From Liolophura sinensis (taxonomy: Eukaryota; Mollusca; Polyplacophora; Chitonida; Chitonidae): DNA of 64,000 bases. The notes below the pieces were generated by a model. It did no database searches. It saw only the letters and a list, made by a program, of their open reading frames with translations, and was not told the DNA's origin. The position numbers and the translations under genes were made by a program. How positions within the stretch are numbered: the first letter of the stretch is position 1; each line of letters starts with the position of its first letter. Positions 25,301 to 37,600 of this stretch are shown here, piece by piece. The stretch lies in the NCBI RefSeq assembly GCF_032854445.1, contig NC_088307.1, forward strand, positions 23,759,953 to 23,823,952, written 5' to 3'.

Positions 25301-28300
25301 TTTTAACTAAGAAGTCTAATAAACAGGTGTATATAGGGACTACATGTATGGCATGTTATGACGGAAGTTATGTGAAAAATACAAAAATCTCTGAGCCAGT
25401 GAAAATGGTGGTTGGTCAAGTACTGTGTAAAGATCTAGTTTGCTATTCATTTCTATCTATATTTGTTTCATCGATGTTTGCTCATCATATCTGCAATTGT
25501 TGTTGTTGTTGTTGCAGAGACAAGATGCCCGAATCATTGTGGGCGTATTTTATGAAGACATGGCCAGGCGTGTATTCTGTCAGGTAGGTCATGTGATATT
25601 CAGTCTCCTTCTACACATATTGTAATAATAAAAAGACACAAACAGTAAAATCAGAGCAGAAATGACAGAGTGATAATTGGCAAACGGTTGCTTGTAACTG
25701 AGGAAATATATGTCCTTATATCATATCAGTTTACCTCAGTTAAGGTTTTATTCTAAGTGTTCCTATAAAGGCTTTATATAAATAGTAGCAAATTACATCC
25801 CTTGGCAACATGGTTTAAGCAGAATAAGTAGTTGGGGGAGGGGGGTGGGATACAGGGAGGTGATTGGGGAATTGACCACAGCTCATATAATTAATGACAC
25901 GGTCTTGACATTGCTTACATATCATGACAATATAAATTGATGTGATAAAATTGTAATATAAATCATATTGTTCATATTTGGGGGCGTCTTGTGTATCAAT
26001 TGGTGTTGCATAAGAGCTATTAAGTATAACTCATTTATATTTTTTGTTGTAAATGTCATCAGTATTTACCATTTATTTAAATTCTTCAATTTAAATTTTT
26101 TCATTATTGTTTTCTAGCTACTGTCTTAATTAATAGCTTAATTAGTTAACTAGTCAATCACTAGTTATAACATTTCTTTAGAATTAATACCTTTTTTGTC
26201 AGTTTCAATATACCATATTTGGCCTTTTTATATTTTTAGATTTTAATTAAATTACATCGGTTATTTACCTGTGGTTGAACAGGCTGTTTCCTCGATGGTA
26301 ACTACAAATAAGATGCGTGTTAAAGACATATAATTCTGTTACAAGAGCCTTTACGTGTATGTTATTGAGCAGAACAAACCTTTTTTTTGCCTGTTGTCAT
26401 AAATAACATAACAGTGTTCATTTAACGATTTCTGTTTCAAAAGTTTCCCTCGAAACTTTGAACCCAATTATCCAGTTATTGACAGGTGAGTCTCAATACA
26501 AATCTTGTTTTCCCAAAAGAAATTGATGCTAAATTCTGAAATCAATGATATTTGACATTTCCCCTTGCCCGGGGCCAATAAAGTGAAAAAACCCATGTGG
26601 CAGAAAAATCCATGGTAGATAATTGGTTTTGATTTCAGCAAGCCATTTCTTTTTCCATCTCAGCAAAGATGTACCAGTATGTACAATCAAAGGTTATTCT
26701 CACATGGTGAAGCTTTGTCCTTACATATGCCACATGCCAGCCAATGTATAAGTTGGTAATAGCATTTGTGCGACTGTTTTCTCAGAACATTTAATTTGAA
26801 CATTTGCACTCGGGTTACCCAGAAACCTGCAATCTGATATGAAAATGAACATGTATATGTGGATAGGTACATCTGTCTGTCATACGTCTTTATGTTTGCA
26901 TCTTCTTACCGTGATATGTCTTAACTGTGGCCAGTACGGCCATATAAGTCATTCATTCATTCATTCCTTATATTTGTGGTCTAGTAGGCAGCTGGCTTAA
27001 CGTTTTGAGGTAAACAGTACAGTCACATATTTGGAAACTTGCAAAAACGGCTTACATGTAATTGAAAAAGATTGGTTGTTGTTGTTTATTAAATGTGACA
27101 GCAACACAACATCGCAGGTAATTCAAGACCATTGACATCTCATAAAGCACTACTATTATCATTGCATTTTTTGACCTTCTTGTAATTAAGCTTAAAGTAG
27201 AACCCCGGCGCTGGACCTTCCAAACTGCATTTAGATGCTTTTATGTTCCCTGAACCCATTCCGATCGTTTAAAACATCGAAAACGGAAGAAAAAACGGTA
27301 TAATTCGGTGATCAAACATCAACAAATCTACTTCAGTATGATCAAGCCACCGTGTTGTTGTGACGTCACGGCGGTACATTTCCTGCAGGCATGTGAGTCT
27401 TCTCTGTGTACAACACAGACCACAGGAGACAATCGCTATACTTTTACAGCTAATGTCAAGATTATTCCATGCCCAAATGTACCTTGTGACTGCTGTAACA
27501 CAACAAAAGTTACGTTGTGACGTCATGGCGGTACATTTCCTGCAGGCATGTGAGGCTTCTCTGTGTACAACACAGACCACAGGAGACAATCGCTATACTT
27601 TTACAGCTAATGTCAAGATTATTCCATGCCCAAATGTACCTTGCGACTGCTGTAACACAACAAAAGTTACATTGTGACATCACCGCGGTACATTTCCTGC
27701 AGGCATGTGAGTCTTCTCTGTGTACAACACAGACCACAGGAGACAATCGCTATACTTTTACAGCTAATGTCAAGATTATTCCATGCCCAAATGTACCTTG
27801 TGACTGCTGTAACACAACAAAAGTTACGTTGTGACGTCATGGCGGTACATTTCCTGCAGGCATGTGAGGCTTCTCTGTGTACAACACAGACCACAGGAGA
27901 CAGTCGCTATACTTTTACAGCTAATGTCAAGATTATTCCATGCCCAAATGTACCTTGCGACTGCTGTAACACAACAAAAGTTACGTTGTGACGTCACAGC
28001 GGTACATTTCCTGCAGGCATGTGAGGCTTCTCTATGTGTACAACACAGACCACAGGAGACAGTCGCTATACTTTTACAGCTAATGTCAAGATTATTCCAT
28101 GCCCAAATGTACCTTGTGACTGCTGTAACACAACAAAAGTTACGTTGTGACATCACTGCGGTACATTTCCTGCAGGTATATGAGGCTTCTCTATGTGTAC
28201 AACACAGACCACAGGAGACAGTCGCTATACTTTTACAGCTAATGTCAAGATTATTCCATGCCCAAATGTACCTTGCGACTGCTGTAACACAACAAAAGTT

Positions 28301-28614
28301 ACATTGTGACGTCACCGCAGTACATTTCCTGCAGGCATGTGAGGCTTCTCTATGTGTACAACACAGACCACAGGAGACAATCGCTATACTTTTACAGCTA
28401 ATGTCAAGATTATTCCATGCCCAAGTGTACCTTGCGACTGCAACAACACCTGACAGGATACTGTAGTGGCCTAAAAATGCCACAGATTAAGAAAATATGG
28501 ACCAAAACTCATGAAAAACACCCTTTGATTACGGAGAACTCAATTGTAGTCGTGTGAGGCTTGCTAATTCAGCCATGCCTCTTAAAATAAAAGGCTGATG
28601 AACGATGCATATAT

Positions 28615-28645
<31 letters not shown>

Positions 28646-31600
28646 CCACACATGAGAAGGTCTTCCAGCAAGTATAAGTGAAATATTCTTGAGTACAGCA
28701 GAAAACACCAGTAGGGATCCGCCAGCCTATACCCTACAACGGCCACAAGGCACAGTTCGCACCTCGCCTACAGGCCGCTGTGCACGCATAATACACCACA
28801 GCATGCCTTGCCTTGAAGCCTGTTACTGGAGGTCAGGCAAAATTTTAGTTGGCATTTCTGTATGCTACCAATCGCTGTTTCCATTCAGTGCAATTCAAGC
28901 TGTATTTATTTTTGTCAGTGATACTTTTTTAAAACATAAAAGATTAGCTTGATCATTACTATGATCATAAATCATTTTGGCTTCAGGAAAAGCACACAAT
29001 GGGCGGGGCCTAATGTACGGATTTGTCAATGCTGCACGGGCCTTTTCAATACGTAATCACGGCAGATCTTCACAGCATGACATCACCCATCCAGGGCTCC
29101 GCGGCTGACAGGATAGGCAAATGGTCCATCTTTAATGGGGTTTTTTTATAAATTGAACTAATTAAAATAATATTTTTTAAAATGCAGTTTACATACTAAC
29201 CTAAGTTGCTACTATTTTAAACCTTGACTGAGGTAATTGTATTGTCTGATTTCATGGGTTACCTGTGTCTAATTTATTTATTGGATTGGTAGTTTTACAC
29301 TGCACTCAAGAATATTTCACTTATGCAACGGCGGCCAGCATTATGGTGGGAGGAAACCGAGCAGAGCCTGGCGGAAACCCACGACTGTTCGCAGGTTGCT
29401 GGCAGACCCCTGTCTACTAATTGCCAACACACTGTTATTGCTGCTCTGGTCAATACTGATATGTTAAGTCATGTATTGGAAATATTACTGAAGTTCCTGG
29501 GAGCTTTCATTAGTGACTTTCCACGATAAATCTTGACATTTTCAAAGACAGGGATCAATAGTTCCGAGTTAATAGAAGTTGGCTGCAATGATCAGACTGC
29601 AATGTGTTGGCCGAGTGGCTTCAGGAATATACACCTCCTAAATCAGACCCAATTAAGGGTCTGTACTTATCAAGTAACATAGGGCTTAAAAACCAAACTC
29701 AGAACAGGAGAAAACTCAGACTGTGGTTGTTGCATTGTTCTGTAGTAAACTGTATCAGTGTAGAAACGTCAAGAATAAAACATTTTGATTGAAGCTGTTT
29801 TTGAATTTTTGGCTTTCACATCTTGAAGATGTTGATATGTATGTGCCCAGGTCATACAAGATATTACATTTTGAGGTTTTTGTATAATTTCTTGGTTGGC
29901 ACTCAGACCTAAGGGATCATGGATGGACCAGAGTGTTATAATATTCTATGACTGGAATGGTAATCATATGGCTGGTGTCTTCAGCATGGAGTTTCACTGA
30001 GGTAGCAGCTTGCACACATGATTGGGTTGAGGTTTGTCACTGCTGTTACATACATTTTTGACGGGGCCTCCGTGGCTCAGTCGGTTAGCGCGCTAGCGCA
30101 GCGTAATGACCCAGGAGCCACTCACCAATGCGGTCGCTGTGAATTCAAGTCCAGCTCATGCTGGCTTCCTCTCCGGCCGTAAGTTGGAAGGTCTGCCAGC
30201 AACCTGCGGATGGTCGTGGGTTTCCCCCGGGCTGTGCCCGGTTTCCACCCACCATAATGCTGGCCGCCGTCGTATAAGTGAAATATTCTTGAGTACGGCG
30301 TAAAACACCAATCAAATAAATAAATAAATAAATAAATAACATACATTTTTGGTCATGTCATCATGATCATGATGGTTGTGTAACAGGTTGGACTCAGTGC
30401 TGACATCTGTAGTGCTGCCTCACTAAACAACCATGTGGAAGGCACCAGGCATTACGCCCCAGCCTCTCACAGTACATGCAATAGTGATAGACTGACATAT
30501 ATATATGTAATGGTTGAAGGATTTCACCACTTGGGTCACACCAGGATTCAAACTCAGGTTGAACTCCGCTGAAGCCCAGTGAGCTAAGGGGAAATTCCCC
30601 CTAGCTACTGCTAGTATAGGCACTGGGAAGCTACTCCCATTACACTTATTTGTATATTACAGTTGGCTTCAGCAGACTTCACAAGTTTACCAGGCAGAGT
30701 CTATAGAGTAGCTATAAGCTCTCTATCTGAATAAAATTGGTCTGATTGTAATGATGCATCTCACTTCACAGATCTCATCAAAAATAGCAACACTTATAAT
30801 TTCATACATTCTAAGTGCCTTTAAAGGAAGTGCTACAATTGCCAGTTTTTAAAAGGCTTAAAGGAAATATGCCGTGAGAGTTATGGAATTTGATTTTAAA
30901 TAAATGTATGCAAATGTCGTACGTATTGTGAAGTACATCTATAAAAATGCACACTATTTAGGACTGATAGTTAGCCGGGTTCTTCAACCTTTTCAACCTC
31001 CTCTACAAACAGTATTATGAAAGTTTGAGAGAACTATGTGGTGTAATTTGCAAAGTTTTATGAGGCTTGCATCTTTAATGACACACACAAATCATTTTTA
31101 GCATAATTGTCATAATAATTATATGCATGAATTGCCCTGAAACACTTGCTTTACTGGTTGAAAAGATTGAACAATTGTATAGAAAAACAATTTCTATCAT
31201 GTAGTTTCAATTAGGAATTTTAGTTGGGGTGATTGGAGATCCTTTGAAGGTTAGGGATCAATTTTTCCTCATTTATTTTAATAGTACCTATTATAGTTTT
31301 GTGGGATATTTATCGGCAGGGATGTTTAGTGCGCACAATTTCTGCACAATGATACAATTCATTGAATTACATAGTCGAGAAGTGCTAATGTCGATTGCCA
31401 TTAGTATGATGTCATGCTTCGCTGGCTTTGAAAGCAGCATTTGCGGTGCTCAAACAATGGGTAAACTGGTGGTTAACGCATACTAATAACATTGTGACTC
31501 ACTGGCACAGGCATTGAAAGTCGATACATTTTTTCGATTTTGATTTGAAGTTGACAGGTGTCATGTTTGATTTTATAAATGCCTATGTTGGTCAGGATAT

Positions 31601-34600
31601 CATTTACATATGCACGTAAAATTCGTCAGACAATCACACTGTTAATACCTGAGAGAACTCACAGATATGTGAAGCATGTCTACTGACGTAGTATATACTT
31701 ATGTCATTTTGTTCTTAGGCCATGCCAATTTAATTTTTTGTCTTACAAGCAGAATAAATCTTTTCAAAGATGGAAATAAAAATAAAGCTTAAAAATCAAA
31801 TTCTTTGTGGAAAATCCAGGCTGTCCCAGCACATTTTCCCTCTGAGGACAGATTTACAGTATCAGAAATCCTTGAAAAACAGGAAATTCATAAAAATTTC
31901 AAAATTGGACAAATAAAAAGGTATTTAGTCCATTTTATTTTTATACGGTTTGGGGATTTTTAGTGTTGGTTCGCCCGTAAAACAAGACACAACAATGGTG
32001 CTGCTATCCAGAAAAACACGATTTGTGTAGCTATTCTTGTTCTAACATTATATTCAAGTACGCAGAAGACCCTTCTGTTCGTTGGACCAAAATCTTCCAC
32101 AAATTGTATGAATTACCATCATTGAAACACCCATAGCCCGAATTAATGAATGGATTTAAAGTTGTGTTAGGAGTGAATTAGTAAGAGAACAGTTGTTGAG
32201 AAAAACAACTGAAATTAATGGAATTTCAATTGGAATTAATGGAATTAATAATTTTAAAAAAATTTATATATTTTGAATTTGTTCAACGACTTTTATCTTA
32301 ATTTAAATTCATCATACAGGACGCAAAGTCTTATAAAATAGTTGAGTTGAAGGACATCTTTTTGGAAGAATCCATCTACTATAAAAAGAACTTAAGAGCA
32401 ATGTAAAACAGTTATAGAACAGTCAGTTGCAAAAAACCCTACCTTTTTGAAGTACAAAATTATTGTGTAAGAAAACAAGTTTAAGACACCCGTCTTTGTA
32501 AATTACAAAGTTCTAGAGATAAAAGGATCAGTTGATTAAAAAGCAGTTGCATGTATTAAGGAAAGTGATTTGAAACAGCTTCTTAAAGTTGTAAGAAATA
32601 TTCACAGAAACAAAAAACAACATAGATGTATTTGTAAAATTCAACATTGTAGAGTTAAAGATGGAGGAAAATGAATCAATCAAGTACAATAAAAGGCTCA
32701 AAGAAAAAACATCAATACAAAACTGACACATAGTTGTGAAATATGCAATTGTTGAATGATCAAGTCAGTCTGACGAACCCAGTCTGTTGTTGAAATGTTG
32801 ACTTTTACCTCCCGTATGGTCACCATGGTGACAATAAAGCAGTCTGAAGCTCTATTAACACCAGTGCCACTGTGCACACATACACTACAGATTATCTCAA
32901 ATTGAATGATGAATTGCCGGTTTCCAACTCGATTACAAATTTTCCGTCGCCGATCGTTGCTTCTGATAACAGACATGAAAACGCTCCTTGCGGCAGACAA
33001 TGTGTGCACAGCGCATGTATCTGCCAGAGTCAGGGTGTGTTATGTAACCTCGGTACTCATGCCGTCTAGGTCCTGAAGTGCTCATCCGTAATCGACGGGG
33101 GGCTCTGAGTGGGTGCCAGAGGGGGAGAGTGTCTAGCTAAGGGAACCCATGGCTCGTCACCATGGGTGCACTGATTGCCCGAATCAACACACTTGATCGC
33201 CCATCAGCCCATTAAAAATGAGATGTTTTGACATTGCTCAGGTGGTAGGCTACCATTAACATACTGCTCCCAAAACATCAACTGTTAAACATCAATAGGT
33301 AGTTTATCACTCTGGCCCTGTGGATTGTTGGTTTTTAGCTGTACTGTCAGTTAAGTCACTGCAGACAGCCTGAACTGTTCATCTCGTGTTTCAAGGGTAA
33401 ATTTAGAGTTGCCTTCTTGACCTGATTCTACTCAGGTTTTTTTTTTTTTTTTTTTTTTTTGGGGGGGGGGAGTTGTTTTTTGGAAAACAACTCTTACAGT
33501 TATATTTAAAGTATTAGGCACTCTTCTGTTGAAGCAAGTCCCGAGTTCCAATAGTTCAACAAACCACTGTTAAAGTTAATCAACTTTCTTACAATGTCTA
33601 CAACTAGTACTCTAGTGGTAAATGAATCATTGCTGAGGTAATTACCGTTGCATGATTATAGACTGTAAGGGCAGTGATGTGGTAATGCTGAGGTAATTAA
33701 CATTGCATGATTACAGAATGTAAGGGCTGTCATGTGGTAATGCTGAGGTAATTAACATTGCATGATTACTGATTGTAAGGGCAGTGATGTGGTAATGCTG
33801 TGGTAATTAACATTGCATGCTTACAGATTGTAAGGGCAGTGATGTGATAATGCTGAGGTAATTAACATTGCGTGATTACAGATTGTAAGGGCAGTGATGT
33901 GATAATGCAGAGGGAATTAACGTTGCATGATTACAGATTGTAAGGGCAGTGATGTGGTAATGCTGAGGTAATTAACATTGAGTGATTACAGATTGTAAGG
34001 GCAGTGATGTGATAATGCAGAGGGAATTAACGTTGCATGATTACAGATTGTAAGGGCAGTGATGTGGTAATGCTTAGAGTGAATTCCTCATAGTCCCTAT
34101 GGTACATCACCACAGATTTACACAAGAGATAGTGACACCAGGTTTTTTTTTTCACTTTGATTAATTACCTTCACAGCATATAGTGTATTTGACTTAAAAT
34201 TTTGTCCATGACAGATTTTGCCTGTTTGTGAGATTTTATTGTATTTTACCTAAAGTTTAACAGTTTTCACAATGTGGTCATTGTGAGTTCAAGTCCAGCT
34301 CATGCTGGCTTCCTCTTCCTGGCCATATGTGGGAAGGTCTGCCAACAACCTGCAATTGGGTGTGAGTTTCCACCCACCATAATGCTGGCCGCCATCGTAT
34401 AAGTGAAAAGTTCTTGAGTACGGCATAAAACACCAATCAAATAAATAAATAAATAACAGTTTTCTAGTGATGCATTTTGCTTGGTTTTGATTCATTCATG
34501 CACCTTTAAAATGTAGGTCCACTTTTTTTGTGTGAAGTGCAGGTAATTTCATATTAGAACAACTTAACTGTTGGCATCAAACATATCATTTTAACACCTT

Positions 34601-37600
34601 AGGTGCTTCTTAAAAGCAATTTTATTTGCCAAACTTCAGCTTAAATAAGGTATATTGATCTTAGGAAAGGTGTTTGAAGGTTTTTTTGGAAGATAGGATG
34701 ATATCCTATTGGAAAATAGCTAGTCTCAGCACAAAAAGTAATATTTAACAAATTTTATTTAATTGCCTTTAAAAACTGAACTTTTTTTTACACAAATTTG
34801 TTAGGTAAAATACTGTACATGTAATTACATATTGGTGCATATCCATAGAACAGTGAAATTAACATGTATCACGTATAGAGAAAATATAAAACTAGAATTG
34901 TGTAATATGAAACTAGAAATGTGAAATATGAAACTAGAAATGCGTAATATGAAACTAGAAATGTGTCATATGAAACCAGAAAGTGTGTAATTATAAAACT
35001 GTAATATAAAAGCAGAAATGTGTAATATGAAACTAGAAATGTGAAATATGAAACTAGAAATGTGAAATATGAAACTAGAAATGCGTAATATGAAACTAGA
35101 AATGTGTCATATGAAACCCGAAAGTGTGTAATTATAAAACTGTAATATAAAACTAGAGATTTGTAGAATATTTTACTTCCATGTGAAAAGAGGATATAGA
35201 AGAAGGTCTGATTGGGTTTGTTAAACATGGGGCAATGAAATAATTAGGTGTTTTTATGACGAAAAATCCATGCTGTACTGTCATTTTTATGATAAAATTA
35301 GTTCTCAAGTTTGAGAATCAATGAAGTTAGTTCCATAGTAGTGAAAAACTAATGCTGGCCAAATGCATCTGTAGGGAGTTACAACTATCGCATTTAACTA
35401 CTTGTACTACTGATTTTTGTGGTAAGAAAAGTCCTTGCATACTGAAAACTTTATATTACGTATGATTGTGCTTTGGTCTTTCATCTTGTACACGTATGCC
35501 AGAATTGTACCAGAGTTCTATTTGTGGTCAAAGAGTTCCTCAAGCCTTGTTTATTTGAATGTGTTGATTTCAAAATACTGGTGATTTAATGGGACAACAC
35601 AGTATTTGATTAATTCTAGGCCATTGGGCGATATCTAATGAATCCTTACATAATATCCTTAGTATAATGTGAATACATGTATGGTTATCCAGAAGTGACA
35701 TCATTCTTTGACAAATATAAATTAAGCAGGAATAAGCTTGTAACGGGGGCTGTAATCCAAGTGACCCAAAGCTGCATGTGCACCCTGTCCTCCCCTGGGC
35801 CCAGTTGTTCGAAGGTGTATTTACCTAGAATACCAGTATTAAGTCATATTTTGGATTCAAAATTTTAGGCATACTCAGCATCTAACAATGCCGTTGTCCA
35901 AAGCCAAAGCATATTAAGAGCAGTTGATTTACTTCATATTAATTGGGGATGGGGGGTGGGGGTGGGGGGGGGGGGCTATATATAAAATTGAACTCTTAGC
36001 TTATAGTTAAATCTGGTATTAAGTCTTAAAACAGTATTGAGTATCCCCGGCCCTGTGATGTCAGACTTCACGATGCATGTATATGGAGCTGTTCCATACA
36101 TGAGAGCATCATGTGCAAGCACTGCAGATCGTGCAAAAAATGATTTGGACTGTTTCATGCCTACCCCGACAGAATCTCCCGTTCAGAATTTTCCTGTAAT
36201 ATAAGCAGGAGTCATTAGTCAAAGTAATTCATCATTTAGCTCGGAAAACAAGAATCGGTTCCGCAGATATACCCAAAGCCGTGGAAACTGATGAGCGTTT
36301 AATGTCTCATGGCTCATCGCCTGCTCAAAATAAGCTCATAGAATATTCATACGCTCACAATGCCAAGCGTTTTTAATAGGTTTTATTAAATTTTCATCCG
36401 ACAAGTTTATACAGCACTTTTGCAAACCGTTCGAGTCCGCAGATGCGTCATAAACAAACTGTCCGACATAACTGCGTGCTAATAAGGTCAGACTTACGTG
36501 ATCAAGTAAGATCGATTACGCTTAAATGAGGTGCACACTTTCTTGTTCTGCTGCTTTCTACAGGAACTGCTATAATGACAAAGTTTGGATTGTTAATTGT
36601 TGGAGTCAATATATGAACATGAATTGCCTTGCGATAAATGGGCATGAAAATGAAGCTGCATGGATCAATTTTTTGGGGGTTTTGTCTTGAGCAAAACCTT
36701 GTTTGAATGACAGCTATTGTCGTGGTTTAATTCACCCAAGCAGCCCTCATTTATCATTTATTTCTTTTTTCAGCCTGTGTTGTGTATAATTGGCATAAAA
36801 GTTATGCCCCTTTGAAATGACGTTGAAAATGTCAATCCATATCTGAGAGCTTGTAAGCCTGTGAATGAAAGAAATTTGTATGTAAGCTTTTCTTCATAAA
36901 TAATTAATCATATGTCTGTTTAATTTTAACTTGATAGTAGTTTTAATACAGCAGGATCAGCTTGAGAGTCCAAAAGTTTTCCGGAACTAAAATGACACGT
37001 ACTAGATATGGCCCAGAATATGCGCCTCTTCCTCAGTGTAACACACTTTATTACAGTATAGGATTCAATATAATGTTGTCACAAAATCATCAGCCCCAAG
37101 CATGATGGCATTGTCTGTTATTATATCCCCCCCCCCCCTCCTTCTTCAGCGAAGTTGGGGGGAGATGGGTTTGCTTGAATCGCCCTGTGTCCGTGTGTAG
37201 ACATGATTTTGTCCACGCATCTCCTCCCAAACCACTTAGCACATTATGATGAAACTTAAGATACATCCTGCCTATAAACTTGTACATGCTTAAAGGTGGA
37301 GAAAACATAAAAATGACATAAAGTTCAGATGAAAGAGTGCGAAAAGTTATTCCTACATGTGGTCCTCTGGTTTTTTTTCTGATTTTTCTTAGGGAGAAAA
37401 AGACACTTGAAAATAATTTTTGTATGGTGGGTATTTGCGACCACCTATTGGTATTTATAGTTTTTGTTTAATAATGTCATAAATGAGGATGTAACACAGG
37501 TTTAATAAATATTTTTGCACTAGAATTTGTTCTTTTCAGCTAACAAATGTATTAAACCTCAGTTTGGATCATATTTACATTTTTAATATGTTCACAAATA

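Larger units (their letters stand above)
24603..25517 (+). other. GABBR1 intron, 915 bp
   Basis: Starts gtacag and ends in a (TTG)n-cag acceptor. The first 300 bp are a SINE fragment with a second SINE nested in it. The rest is AT-rich with no gene seen. Confidence 0.85.

Noticed and set aside
25204-25587. 127-codon frame overlapping exon c
   Set aside because: Reads exon c in the wrong frame and translates the (TTG)n acceptor tract as a Cys run.
27824-28483. 219-codon minus-strand frame and overlapping plus-strand frames (up to 211 codons)
   Set aside because: Produced by the 157/159-bp array, with frames on both strands cycling between units; no family match.
30540-30606. Minus-strand tRNA-like sequence
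   Set aside because: Has words like ggattcaaactcaggttgaa and agtgagctaagg but no complete cloverleaf or SINE body; too weak to list.
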